This document shows, piece by piece, positions 21,378-32,913 of a stretch of DNA of 64,000 nucleotides. The DNA comes from Patescibacteria group bacterium UBA6164 (GTDB lineage: Bacteria > Patescibacteriota > Gracilibacteria > BD1-5 > UBA6164). The stretch covers positions 1 to 64,000 of the forward strand of contig DIUG01000031.1 of NCBI GenBank assembly GCA_002422305.1, in the 5' to 3' direction. How positions within the stretch are numbered: the stretch's first letter is position 1; each line of letters opens with the position of its first letter. The notes under the pieces are model-generated. The model saw only the letters and a program-made list of their open reading frames with translations, ran no database searches and was not told the DNA's origin. The translations under genes were made by a program, and so were the position numbers.

Positions 21378-21767
21378 ATGAATATTTATATAATAATTTT
21401 TATTATAATTTTTATTATTTGATTATTTATATTATTTAAATTTAAAAAAAGATATAAAATTTCACCAATTAAAAAAACATTTTTTAATAAACAATTAAAA
21501 ACAATTATAAATTTAAATTCATATAAAGAACAAATAATAGATATAGATAAACTTTATCATAAAATTTTACTAGAATTATGATATAAATGAACATTTTGAG
21601 AAATATTAAAACAAAAACCAAATCAAATCTCAGACATAAAGCAAATTTGGGATTTTCATAAATTTAGAAATAAACTTGTTCATGATTTTGATTTTAATTC
21701 TGAAAAATTATTGAAAGAAATAGCTAATAAATATATTATTGAGGTAAAAAAACTTTTAAAAAATTAA
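21378..21767 (+). CDS. Small membrane protein with C-terminal HEPN-like region
   Basis: 129 residues. One N-terminal helix (about 3-21) is followed by a basic stretch and a soluble part with KLYHKILLELGYKGTFGEIL and WDFHKFRNKLVHDFDF. The RxxLVHD pattern resembles HEPN/DUF4145-like domains, where an R-x4-6-H motif may carry RNase activity; here RNKLVH fits. Function otherwise unknown. It follows the lipoprotein gene closely and could be in the same operon. Confidence 0.6.
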
Positions 21768-21920
21768 TTTTTTAATTAAATCTTAAACAAATTATTTTTT
21801 AAAATAGTTAATATAAAAACTAATAAATAATTATGCTTTAAAAAGAATCACATTTTTTTGTTTATTTAAAATTAATATGATAAAATAATACTAATTATTG
21901 TATCTATAATAATAAATAAA

Positions 21921-23264
21921 ATGAATATAACAGATTTTTTAAAGAAATGATGAAAAATAAAATCTTCTACTAAAAATATTAAAGTAGAGGATTTGTTTGC
22001 TACCTCAAATTCAAATTCATCTAATAATAAATGACATATTGATTCAGATTTAAATATTATTTCATATTGAGATAAAAAAGAAGATAGTCAAATTATAGCT
22101 ATTGTAAATGATATTTTTCTACATTCTTTTAAATTAAAAGCATCAGATATTCATATAGAACCTAGAGAAAAATCATTAAATATTAGATTTAGAGTTGATT
22201 GAAACTTTATAAATTATAGAAATATTGAATTTTTTTTTAAAGATTCTATCATAGCAAGAATTAAGATAATGTCTTATCTTAGAATAGATGAACATAGATT
22301 ACCTCAAGATTGAAAAATAGCTTATAAATTATTTTGATGAAAATCTATAGATATGAGAGTTTCTATTATTCCTACCATTTATTGAGAAAAATGTGTTATA
22401 AGACTTTTAAAAAAAGATGATAAACCACCAGAATTGAAGAGTTTAGGTATAATGCCATATAATATGGTAAAAATAAAAAAACATTTAAAAGATAATTTTT
22501 GAATGATTTTAGCAGTTTGACCAACAGGTTCATGAAAATCTACGACCTTATTTTCTCTTTTAAGTCAATTTGATCCTAAAGAAAAAAATATATCTACATT
22601 AGAAGATCCAGTAGAATATAGAATTTTATGAGTAAATCATACACAAATAAATCCAAGCATAAAATTTACATTTGCAAAATGACTTAGAAGTTTACTTAGA
22701 CAAGATCCAGATATTATAATGGTATGAGAAATTAGAGATGATGAAACGGCAAAATTAGCAGTTGAAGCATCAATAACATGACATATAGTTTTTTCAACTA
22801 TACATACAAATTCTGCAACTCATACTATTCAAAGATTAGTTAATTTAGGAGTTGATCCTTTATTGATTAGTTCAAGTTTGAGAATGATTATTTCTCAAAG
22901 ACTAGCAAGAAAATTATGTATACATTGTAAAATAGATTATCAACCAAATGATAAAATAAAAGAATATATAGTTTGAAAAGTTTGAAAATATATAAAAGAA
23001 AAAAATAATATAATTATTTATAAGGCAAAAGAAGATTGATGTGATAAATGTAACAATACATGATATAGTTGAAGAATTTGATTGTATGAAGTATTAGAAA
23101 TGACAGATAAATTAGAAAATTTAATGATTGCAAATGCATCAAGATTACAACTTGAAATTCAAGCTATTTGAGATTGAATGATACCTATTAAAGATGATTG
23201 ATTACTAAAAGTTATTTTATGAGAAACTTCTCTTGAAGAGGTGTTATCGGTTCTTTGAACATAA
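21921..23264 (+). CDS. pilB: Type IV pilus assembly ATPase PilB/GspE-type
   Basis: 447 residues. N-terminal part contains [20 protein letters not shown] (the GspE N1-like Asp-His segment). Walker A GPTGSGKST at residues 200-208 (two glycines TGA), an Asp box around STLEDPVEY, Walker B DIIMVGEIRD, a His box [12 protein letters not shown], and a late CxxC-(x)n-CxxC zinc motif (CIHCKID ... CDKCNNTGY). It powers pilin polymerisation. The pilin-like protein at 52155 could be a partner; no pilC or pilT is near. Confidence 0.95.
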
Positions 23265-23345
23265 AATAATAAATATTTATCTAAAAAATAAAAAAAGTTG
23301 CTTATAAATTTTGCTAAGTATAATAAATTATGATAATATTAATTT

Positions 23346-23603
23346 ATGTTAAAAAATATGAATACACATTTAGAGAAACTTTTTGAAAAATATAATATTT
23401 CAGAAAAAGATAGATATGATATTAATCAAATTTTTTGATTATTGCCACTTGATAAAAAACAAAATTTATTAAATAATTTTGAAAGATTATCTTTTAAGAT
23501 AGAACAAATAAATAAAGAAATAAATTTAGAAAGAAGAATACTTGTTTGAGATTTATTTGAAGATATAAAATTGTTTTATAATAATTACTGAGGAAGGATT
23601 TAA
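23346..23603 (+). CDS. Small hypothetical protein
   Basis: 85 residues, mostly helical and charged, with QIFGLLPLDKKQNLLNNFERL and a Gly-Gly-Arg-Ile end. The frame is held open by three TGA codons. No recognised domain. Followed 25 bp later by another small gene; both precede a strong convergent terminator. Confidence 0.65.
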
Positions 23604-23628
23604 AGTTTATAAAAATAAAAATAAAAAA

Positions 23629-23913
23629 ATGACAGTTGAAAAATTTAAACATCTTGATTCTAAAAAACCAAAAGTAGATCAAATACTTAAAACACCAGTT
23701 GAACTTGTAGATAAGGAACAATTATCTGTATTATGAAACCATTTTTATAATATAAAAGAAAAATATTCAAAAGATAAAGATATAGCTAAAGCTGCTACTG
23801 ATATAATTGAAAAAATTAATAAAATTATCAATTTATGAAATAATAGAATTTCGTGAGAAATTATGAAAGTAGCATCAAACGATGATAAATATTCTAATTC
23901 AATAGTTATATAG
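23629..23913 (+). CDS. Small hypothetical protein
   Basis: 94 residues, lysine-rich and helical (KHLDSKKPKVDQILKTPVELVDKEQLS, then IIEKINKIINLGNN). Three TGA codons lie at turn positions. Not recognised. It is the last plus-strand gene before the convergent minus-strand dnaE. Confidence 0.65.
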
Positions 23914-24018
23914 TAGACTTTGTTTAAAAATGATAAAATAACCCAATTCCTTTAAATAGGTATGGGTGTAATACCAAAGTTAAAAACATAAAAAACATAA
24001 TAAATTATCTATTCTTTG

Positions 24019-24055
24019 AAAAAAGCAGAATGTACAAAATACATTCTGCTTTTTT
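24019..24055. terminator. Bidirectional terminator between plus-strand genes and dnaE
   Basis: AAAAAAGCAGAATGTA pairs perfectly with TACATTCTGCTTTTTT around a five-base loop. A-tract on one side and T-tract on the other suit termination from both convergent directions. Confidence 0.9.
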
Positions 24056-24059
24056 GTTT

Positions 24060-27000
24060 TTAAAAATACCATTTATTTTTAATCCAGACTTCTAATAAAT
24101 TAACACTATTTAAACAAATTTTTGTATCTATTTCTTGTCATTTTAGATTTAAAAAGATTTTTATAGATCACTTTTCTTGAATTTTCATAAAATTTTTTAA
24201 ATCTAATAAATCTTCTTTTTTAGCAACAATTGGTATATTTATTACAAATTTATTATCTTTAAATTTTTCATTTATTTTATTTTTTTCAATATTTTTATCT
24301 AATTCTTCATCAAAATTTTCTTTCATTATAAAACAAGAGGAATTATTATTATTTTCTTTTTCATTATCATCTTTTTCGTCATCATCTATTTTATTTAAAT
24401 CTATATTTAAATATCTCTTTACTTCATTAAATAATCATAAGTCTTTTGCTTGTTCTCGTACCATAGAAATAGAAGCAATTTTAATATCACGAGCTTGTAT
24501 TGATTTTCTTCAGTATTCAAAATTTATACTTAAATTTCAATTTACTATAATTATTTTATCTATATCTAATTTATCTTTAAATTTTTCTATATCTTTTGGA
24601 AATATAACAACTTCAAAATCATAATCAAATCATTCACATTTTAAAAATATCATTTGTTTATTTGTTTTTGTGACTATTTTTCTTATATCTATTATTAATC
24701 ATACTGCTTGAATAATTTCATCTTTTTTTATAGTACTAGTTGTTTTTCATTCTGATTTTTTTTCTTCTTTATTTAAATTAATATTTTCAATATTATTAAT
24801 TTTTCATTCTTCTTGATTATTTTCATATTTTTCTGGATTTTGTTTTTTATCTATTTCTAAAAGTTCCAACATATCCATTTTTAATTTTTTAACATTATTA
24901 CTTCTTCTTATACAATATCTTTGTAATCAATCTAAAGCATGTCAAGAAACTGCAAAACCTATTACATCTTTTTCTCATTTTAATAATTCTTCATAACTAA
25001 ATTCATCTACATTTAATAATTCTAATTTTTCTTCAAAATCCTCACTATTATCAAATAATCATATTTGACTAGATGCTTTCTTTTTTTCATCTTTTCTACA
25101 AAATTTAATTATTTCTTCTATACTTTTATACATTTGATTTCTTACTCAAAATTCATCCATTGCTCAAGACATAATCAAAGCTTCTAAAGATTTTTTATTT
25201 ATTACTTCTTTACCACAAATATCAATAAATTGTTCTAAAGAATTAAATTTTCATCAAATTTTATTTCTAGCTTGAATAATCTTATCTATTGGTCAATCTC
25301 AAATTCATTTAATAGCTTTTAATCAAAATCTTATATTTTTATCATCAATATATGTAAAATGTTTCATAGATTCATTTACACTTGGAGCTAAAACAGAAAT
25401 AAATTTAAATTGACATTCTCATACAGCTAAAACAATTCTTTCCATATTTTCTTCATCTGAAACCATTAAACTAGTTAAAAATTCTGTAGGATAATATGCT
25501 TTTAGAAAAGCTGTTTGATAAGCAATATATGCATAACATGCTGCATGAGATTTATTAAATGAATAATTAGCGGCAGGCATTATCATTTCTGTATATATAT
25601 AATTTGTTGTTTCAGGTTTATATTGTCTATAAGCTTTTCATTTATCAATAAATTCTTTTTTAAGAGCTTCTACTACATCTAATTTTTTCTTTCAAACTCA
25701 TCTTCTAAGTAGATCAGCTTCTCAAAGAGAAAATCAAGCCATATATTGTACAATAAACATTAATTGTTCTTGATATACTGCTATTCAATAACTTACATCT
25801 AAAATAGGAGCTAAATCTTCATCTAATTTTCTTTTTTCTTCTAAGATATCATCTTCAGAATATCAAGCATCTTCTAATATTTGTCTTAATTCATTTGTTA
25901 AATATTTAAGTTCTTTTCTTTTATATTTTACATCTATATATGTAGGGATATATGCAAGTGGTCATGGTCTATATAAAGAAACCATTGCTATTAAATCTTC
26001 AAAACTATCTGGAGCTAAATCTTTTAAATACTTTCTCATTCAATCAGATTCAAATTGAAAAACTCAAGTAGTATCACCTGTAGAAAATATTTTAAATACT
26101 TTAGGATCACTTAAATTAATATCTAATATATCTATATCTATATTTTTATTTGCTTTTATAATTTTTTGAGTTCTTTTTATAACTGTCAAGTTTTTTAATC
26201 ATAAAAAATCCATTTTTAAAAGTCATAAATCTTCTAATGGATAAGCTGAATATTGTGTAACTACTGCTTCTGGATCCTTTGGTGGATGTTGTAGAGCAGT
26301 AAATTTTGTCATAGGTTCTGGAGCTATTATTACAGCACAAGCATGAACTCATAGTTGTCTAACATTTCATTCTATCTTTAATGCATTATCTATAATATCT
26401 TTATATTTAGGGTTTGTTTCATATGCTTCTCTAAATTCTATACTATCTTCTAAAGCTCATTTTAATTTTGTACCAGGCTTTTCAGGTATTAATTTTACTA
26501 AATTATTCATTTCAGAAAAGGGAATACCAAAGACTCTTCAAACATCTTTAACAGCAGCTCTAGCTGCAAAAGTACCAAAAGTACATATATTTACAACCCT
26601 ATCTGCTCAATATTTTTCACTACAATATTTTATAACTCTATCTCTTTCAGTATCAGCAAAATCTGTATCTATATCAGGCATAGAAATTCTTGCAGGATTT
26701 AAAAATCTTTCAAAAAGTAATTTATAAGGAAGTGGATCTATATCAGTAATACCTGATAGATATGCCATAAGTGAACCAGCAGCAGATCATCTACCAGGTC
26801 ATACTGGAATATCTTGAGATCTAGCCCAATTTATATAATCGGCAACTATTAAAAAATAGGCATTAAATCACATTTCATTTACTACAACTAATTCATATTC
26901 AAGTCTTTCTATTTTATCTTGTATATCTTGACTAAAAGTAGATAATATTTGTTTTTTTTCATTAGAATAATAAGTAATTGAAAGATCTTTTAATTCTTCA

Positions 27001-28121
27001 GGAGAAGTTTCAGTTAATTTTTTTTCTAAGCTTGGTTTATCTAATTTTTGTACAAGTTTAAAAATTATTTCTTTAGATATATTTTCTTTATATCTCCAAT
27101 TTAATCATATAAAAGAAAGATATCTTAAATACCATTCATCACTAGTAAGTTTTTTTATATGGTTTTCAGCTTTTCAATCATTTTTTCAATTTTCAGTATA
27201 TTTATAATAATCATATTTTTCTAATTCTAGTGCTTCATTATGTATTTTTTTATGTTCTTCTGGAAGTTCAAAAGTAGGTATTAGTATACCTCAAGTTTCT
27301 ATATGAATATCTATCATATCAGCTATTTTAACTGTATTAGTCAAAGCTTCTGGTATAAAACCAAAAATAGTTTGCATTTCTAATTCATCAAAAAATGAAT
27401 AGTCTCAATTTATCATTGTTGGTCTATCAGGATTTTCTAATTCATGTCAAGTTCATAAAGCCTTTATAACATCTTGAGTTTTTTTATCTTCTTTATCTAT
27501 ATAATAACAATTATTTGTAGCAACAACTGGAATATTATATTTAACATTTATTTCTATTAATTTATCAGTAACTAATCTTTGTTTTGGTATATCATCGTGA
27601 TACATTAATTCTAAGTAATAGTTTTCTTTTCAAAAAAGGTTTTGATACTCTTTTATTTTTGAAACTATTTCTTCATCAGATTTTCAAGATAGTATAAAAT
27701 AAGGTATTTCTCATGAAATAGGACCAGATAAACAAACTATATCAAGGTGTTCTTGTTCATTTTTTAAATTAATCATATCTAAAAAATCTATTTTTGGTAT
27801 TTTTCATGCATTTTCTAAACTAGCTTTAGAGGTAAGAGTTAATATATTATGATATCATTTTAAATTTTTTGCTAAAAGTACTAATTTATGATTTATTTTA
27901 GGATCTAGAGATGAAGTAATATATATTTCTGTACCCAAAATAGGCTTTATTCAAGCATAACTACATTCTTTATATAATTCATGGCATCAATGTACATTAG
28001 ATGTATCAGTTATAGCTAAAGCTGTCATTCATAATTCTACTGCCTTTTTCACATAGTCTTTTGGTTTTGGTAGTCATTCTAAAATAGAATAATGAGTATG
28101 GTTATGTAAATGTATAAACAT
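24060..28121 (-). CDS. dnaE: DNA polymerase III alpha subunit
   Basis: 1353-residue replicative polymerase of the DnaE type. PHP domain at the N-terminus ([15 protein letters not shown]). The palm follows with [24 protein letters not shown] and the catalytic PDIDTDFAD; tandem HhH and an OB-fold lie near the C-terminus. C-terminal low-complexity Asp/Asn/Glu stretch (about residues 1250-1290). Several conserved glycines are TGA on the coding strand. It is 95 bp downstream of pheT on the same strand, with a hairpin between them. No separate DnaQ is seen. Confidence 0.97.
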
Positions 28122-28176
28122 TGAATTTTAGTTATTAATTATTTTTTTGATTTGATATATCTTAAACTAAATTATA

Positions 28177-28212
28177 AAATATCCTGTCGTATTGAAATAC
28201 TTCAGGATATTT
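28177..28212 (-). terminator. Hairpin between pheT and dnaE
   Basis: AAATATCCTG and CAGGATATTT pair (10 bp), with an inner short stem AGTATTTCAATAC. On the minus strand it is followed by TTTATAATTT, a weak T-tract. It lies just after the pheT stop. Confidence 0.65.
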
Positions 28213-28216
28213 TTCT

Positions 28217-30616
28217 TTATCTCAAAATTCAACCCTTCTTTTCTACTTTTTTTACTATATTATTTATTAATTCATTTTTTACTTTGTCATCTAAAGTTCA
28301 TACCATAGATTGTATAAAAATTTTGAAATTTAAACTTCTTTTTCATGGTATTTTAATATTATCTGTATAAATATCTATTAATTCTACTTTAGTTATCAAT
28401 TCACTATTTGTTTTTAAAATAGTGAAATAAATATCTTTTCATTTTACCGATTTATCAACTAAAAATGATAAATCAAAATTGTTTTCTTGAAAACTTGAAA
28501 TCTCTTTTGATTTTGTTATGTTGTAAACTAGGTCTTTAATTTTATCTATATTTATTTCAAAAAATCATATTCTACAATCTAAATTAAAATTATTTGCTAT
28601 TTTGGGATTTATTTCTCATATATATCATACTTTTTGTCATCTTATAATTATGCTTGCAGTTCTTCATTTATGTGCATAAGTAGGAAAGTATTCTAAAGTT
28701 TCAAAAGTATAATTGTCTACTCAAACAGTTTTGAAAAAATCAGAAACTATAGATTGTACTTCATAATAAACTAAATCTTTCCTACTAGTAATAACTCATG
28801 ATAATTCATAATTTTCTGTTATACTACTATTTAAGTCTTCCTTAATAAGGGGGATTTCACTCGTAACAAGGGGATTTTTATTAAATACTTTTTCAAATTC
28901 AAATAATTTTAAATTTTTAAATTCTTTTATATTTTTTTCTAAACTAAGTAGTAAATTTGGTATTAAACTTCATCTCATATGACTCAATTCTTCACTTAAG
29001 CTATTTTTTAATCAAACTAAAGTATTAGTATTATTTCAAGTTTTGTTCATCAATTCTTCATTTACAAAAGAGTAAGTATACATATCATAAAATCATCTTG
29101 CAGTAAAGAAATTTCTAGCATCATTTTTAAGTAAATATGTATTGTTTTGAATTACTGCTCATATATTTATTCTTGGAATAGTTGCTTCTATATTATCATA
29201 ACCATCTATTCTAGCTATTTCTTCTGCTATATCAGATTTAAAATGTAAATCTTTTCTCCAAAAAGGTATAATTAATTTATTATGTCACTGCGAACTTGTT
29301 TCAGAATCTAATACTATTCATAGATTATTTAAAACACTCAATGATTCTTCTTTTGTATATTTTTTACCTATTAAGTTATTTATATATTCCAAATCAAAAG
29401 GTATTTTTATTATTTTTTGTTTATCTGGGTAAATATCTGAAAATGCTGTTATTTTAACTCATTTTAAATTTTTTTCTAATTCTGAATAGATTAAACTTAT
29501 TCATTTTATAGCCATATCAGGTAAAATATCTTTTTCAAATACATTTAAAGAATCAGTTCTTACTCATAATCTTTTTCCAGTTTTTCTAATAATAGCTTGA
29601 TCAAAATGAGCTCATTCTACTATTATATTTTTAGTTTCATCTGTTACACAAGATTCTTTTCATCAAATAATTCATCATAATGCAAGAACTTTTTCATCAT
29701 CAGCTATAACTATATCATAATTAGTTAATTCATAATTATTATCATTTAAAGCTAAAAACTTTTCTCAATCTTTTGCAAATCTAATAGTTATATTTCATTT
29801 TATTTTATCTGCATCAAAACAATGAGTAGGTTGTCAGTATAGATATAATGAATAGTTAGAAATATCTATAAGTAATCATTTACTGCTTATGTCTGCTGAT
29901 GTTAATACTTTTTTTATGTAATCTGGACTTTCTATATTTGCTACATTTTCTATTTTTAAACCTATGTATCTTTTAACTTCTTCAGTTATTTCATTTTTTA
30001 TTCATAAATTAACCAGTTTTGAAAAATCTCTATTTTCATATTCGAAATCAAATCTTTTTCAGTTAATAGCATATATTTCTCTGATAACTCATATATGAGA
30101 AAATAAATCAGGTCTATGGTTTATAGCCTTGTTATCTATTTCTAGAATAGCATCATTTTTTCATAAATAATCTCTCATAGAAATATCTAGTGGTGCATCT
30201 ATAGGTAATTCTAAAATACCTATTTGCCTTTCTTTTATTAAACCTAATTCATCTTCACTACAAATCATTCATTCTGATGTTTCTCACCTAATTTTAGTTT
30301 TTTTAATTATGAAATCTGGAGCTAATTTTGCACCACAAACTGCAACAGGTACTCTCAATCATGCTCTTACATTTGGAGCTCAACATACTATAGGAAATAT
30401 TCAATTATTTACTTTTACATTAGTGCAGTTTAATTTATCTGAGTCTGGGTGTTTTTCGCAAGTTATTATTTCTCATATATATACATGTTCTAGATTTTCT
30501 CACTCTATTATAATATCTTCGACTTCAGCTGTATGCATTACTAAGTCTTTTGCCACTTCTTCAACAGTTTTAATATCTGGTATATAGTCTTTTAATACTT
30601 TGTACGAAATTTTCAT
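28217..30616 (-). CDS. pheT: Phenylalanyl-tRNA synthetase beta subunit
   Basis: 799 residues with the bacterial PheT architecture: an EMAP-type tRNA-binding domain near residues 40-150 ([13 protein letters not shown] ... VPVAVCGA), the B3/B4 editing domain, B5, the core, and a C-terminal FDX-ACB anticodon-binding domain. It joins PheS (encoded 19 kb away on the opposite strand, 49434-50501) as an alpha2-beta2 enzyme. Many glycines are TGA. The promoter matches a TTGCCT/TATATT pair 30 bp upstream of the ATG. Confidence 0.96.
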
Positions 30617-30645
30617 TGTTTTATTTTAAATAATTAATTTTATAA

Positions 30646-30673
30646 AATATATTTAAAAATAGGTAAAAGGCAA
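30646..30673 (-). promoter_or_regulatory. pheT promoter, shared motif copy 1
   Basis: On the minus strand: TTGCCT (30673-30668), 16-bp spacer, TATATT (30651-30646), 30 bp before the pheT ATG. The same boxes, spacing and flanking CTTGCCTTTT-CCTATTTTTA sequence occur before the membrane-protein gene at 31911. Confidence 0.65.
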
Positions 30674-30679
30674 GAAAAA

Positions 30680-31087
30680 GGGAATAAAATAATATTTTAT
30701 AATAAAAAAGTTTTGATAAATAGTGCCAATACTATTAAATTAAGACTTAATGGTATTTTAAAAAACCATTGAAAAATTGATTTTTATTTAACTTAATAAG
30801 TATTTTTTTTATAAATCAGATTTTTCCATTTTTCAAAAATTGTCAGTTCATTTATTTTCGGAATTATTTTGTTTGTTATCATTTATTTTTTCTTCTTCTG
30901 GAATATCTTCTTTTGTAAATTTATCATATATTTTTTCTGTTGTTAAAAATATAACATTTTCTCAAATATTTTTAAATGATTGTTGTTCTTTTAATATTTT
31001 ATTTTTATATGAAGAAGAACTTTTATATTTAATTATTTTTTCAGCTTCATCTATTTTTATTTTTATACTTTCAATTATAATAGATAT
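30680..31087. repeat. Duplicated segment, copy 1 (408 bp)
   Basis: Near-identical to 35889-36295 (407 bp) in the same orientation; the one-base length difference is an extra T around 30855. Point differences are few over the whole length. It contains the 3' two thirds of a minus-strand gene plus its terminator. The sequence diverges abruptly after 31087. The two copies bracket the second accessory islet. Confidence 0.93.
30793..31086 (-). pseudogene. Truncated, frameshifted copy of the 36002-36406 gene
   Basis: Aligns with residues about 40-134 of the intact protein encoded at 36002-36406 (SIIIESIKIKIDEAEKII ... EDIPEEEKINDNKQNNSE). The N-terminal membrane helix is missing; the sequence upstream of 31087 is unrelated. 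An extra T near 30855 shifts the C-terminal frame. Clearly a dead copy lying between pheT and the islet. Confidence 0.85.
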
Positions 31088-31278
31088 TGCAAAGAATATA
31101 TACAAAGTTATGAGTAAAAAGCGGGATAGATCATTTCAAAAAATAATATATAAATACAAAAAAAGTGATAAAAAAATGTAGTGTATCGTTTTTTATTATT
31201 TTAGCTATAATAAGCTATTTTTTCTAAAAATCTCTTGAAGTCAGGAAAAGTAGTTTTTTATTGAATTAATTAGAATCT
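31088..31278. other. Non-coding junction beside duplication copy 1
   Basis: About 190 bp of AT-rich sequence with no supported gene. It starts where the duplicated segment stops matching, so it marks the junction between the copied flank and inserted DNA. A small inverted pair TAGCT...AGCTA occurs near 31205. Confidence 0.5.
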
Positions 31279-31318
31279 AAAAAAATACCATCAATGTATT
31301 TATTGGTGGTATTTTTAC
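31279..31318 (-). terminator. Hairpin at the end of the membrane-protein gene
   Basis: AAATACCA and TGGTATTT form the stem, with A-rich and T-rich flanks. It overlaps the stop codon of the minus-strand membrane-protein gene. Confidence 0.7.
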
Positions 31319-31911
31319 TTATTTAAAATTTTTATTCATACATAAAGTACATAAAATAATGTTCAAATTATTAAATAAAATCATAAAAATCATATATAAC
31401 TTAGATTTATTCATCAATAATTGTATAAGTTATTAATATCTGCTCATAGTAAATTAAAAAATCATCAAAATGATTCATTTATATAATTATGAAGTACTTT
31501 TATAATAAGTAAGTTGATTATTATAGTCCAAAAGCTAACTATTACATTTAACATTTTTCATAATCTTGATACACCTAATAATATCGGTGATAAAAATCAA
31601 ATTATAGGTATTAGTCTTAATGGATAAATAAGAAAAATTTTACTAATTTTTCAAAACTTATTAATTTTATATTTTTTATCCAAATGTTTTCATAATAAAT
31701 ACAATATTAAATCAGTAAAAATTGCTACTAGAAAATATAAAATAATAGCTATAATAAAACTAAAACTTGTCCAATTATTTCAATAATTAGATATGAAAGA
31801 AATTAATCATATACTTATAAAATGGTCATATATAGATGTTATAAAAACATTTATATAATCGTAATTTCATAAACAAAAGTTGAACTCAATATTATTTAAT
31901 CCACACAACAT
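31315..31911 (-). CDS. Polytopic membrane protein, possibly DedA/VTT-like
   Basis: 198 residues, about five hydrophobic helices, held open by many TGA codons, so it is fully adapted to the recoded code. A short FYPLRLIPIIGFLSPILLGVSRL-like amphipathic segment (near 105-125) resembles the re-entrant R-F/L-I-P motif of DedA (SNARE-associated/VTT) proteins, but the match is weak. The N-terminus MLCGLNNIEFNFCLGNY is unusual for a signal anchor. It has the same promoter boxes as pheT. Confidence 0.65.
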
Positions 31912-31939
31912 ATTTTTATATATAACAAATAATAAGCAA

Positions 31940-31967
31940 AATATATATAAAAATAGGGAAAAGGCAA
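31940..31967 (-). promoter_or_regulatory. Promoter of the membrane-protein gene, shared motif copy 2
   Basis: Minus strand TTGCCT (31967-31962), 16-bp spacer, TATATT (31945-31940), 29 bp before the ATG at 31911. Same boxes and spacing as the pheT promoter. Confidence 0.65.
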
Positions 31968-31993
31968 GAAAAGGGGAGAAAAAGAAAAATATT

Positions 31994-32020
31994 TTGACTT
32001 TTTGAGGGGGATAGTATACT
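31994..32020 (+). promoter_or_regulatory. Promoter of the imported amidase gene
   Basis: TTGACT (31994-31999), 15-bp G-rich spacer (TTTTGAGGGGGATAG), TATACT (32015-32020). The promoter of the gene at 34648 has the same spacing and an equally G-rich spacer, so the two are related. Confidence 0.7.
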
Positions 32021-32085
32021 AATTTTGTTATTATGAGTATTTTTAATGTTTTACATTTTATTATTATCTCATTATAACAGATTAT

Positions 32086-32152
32086 TTTACAAGCTTCAAA
32101 ATAAAGTTTGTATTTTTTGAAAACAGAAATAAAATTGTCTTTGGAGGCAAAA
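32086..32152 (+). promoter_or_regulatory. Conserved 5' leader with Shine-Dalgarno site (copy A)
   Basis: This leader and the first 21 bases of the gene after it (88 nt in all, to 32173) are identical to 34581-34668. It contains a small hairpin (TTCAAAA/TTTTTGAA), then TTTGGAGGCAAAA and the ATG: a canonical GGAGG five bases before the start. Most genes in this window lack any such site. Confidence 0.85.
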
Positions 32153-32842
32153 ATGAAAAAAATATTTTTTGGAATAATATTGTTTTTTGCAATGAGTTAT
32201 TCTAGTGTTATTTTATCTGCAGGATCCACATCATGTTCAAATTACTCAAATGGAATTTGTACTTATACAAAAAATTCGGCTATTTAATATGCACTCAACT
32301 ATGTTGAATTAACAACGTCTTTTCCAGATTATACAACTCTCGGTGGAAATTGCACTAACTTTGTTAGTCAAGCAATATTAGCTGGATTAATAGGTAATTC
32401 TGATAAGAATTATGTATACAATCGTAGAGCATATTACTTAGCCGATAGAGATAAAGGATGTATGTATTGCTGGTACTATTATTCTACAACTTCGTATGGT
32501 GCTTCCTGGAAAGGTGCTCATGAATTTTATGAATATGTTAATAATAACTTACCTTCTTATTGGGGGATGCATTTTGATTTGATTACTTATGACACATCTA
32601 CACAATACATGGATACAACCAAGGTACAAACTGGTGATATTATTTTTGCTGATTGGCAAAATGATGGATTTATAGATCATACAATGATTGTTACTGATAA
32701 AACTGCTAATTCCTATGCAGGTATAAAAGTCAGTTATCAAAATAGTGAAGGATATTTAAAGCGAAAAAATAGACCATTATCTGAAATTAATTCTTCTTAT
32801 TCAATGTTTTATGTTTATCGTCCAACTTTTTATCGCAATTAA
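32153..32842 (+). pseudogene. Secreted amidase-domain (PF12671-like) protein with in-frame stop
   Basis: Reads as 229 codons interrupted once by TAA at 32285-32287 (codon 45). Signal peptide at residues 1-24, then YALNYVELTTSFPDYTTLGGNCTNFVSQAI (the family's DCTNFVSQ-type Cys motif) and, near the C-terminus, GDIIFADWQNDGFIDHTMIV with the catalytic-type His. TAA is one transition from CAA, and the family often has Gln or similar there. No TGA occurs; glycine is GGT/GGA and tryptophan TGG. With the strong promoter and Shine-Dalgarno site this looks like a recent import, probably from a Firmicute. Such domains cut peptide or cell-wall amide bonds outside the cell. Confidence 0.8.
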
Positions 32843-32862
32843 TTTTAATTAATTGTAACCTT

Positions 32863-32894
32863 ACAAGGATAGTATAATATCTATCCTTGTTTTA
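32863..32894 (+). terminator. Terminator of the amidase-domain gene
   Basis: ACAAGGATAG pairs with CTATCCTTGT (10 bp, eight-base loop) followed by TTTTA. Confidence 0.85.
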
Positions 32895-32913
32895 CTTTAT
32901 AATTGAATTTTTT

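Noticed and set aside
30309..30587. 92-codon plus-strand reading frame
   Set aside because: Antisense of the pheT tRNA-binding domain.
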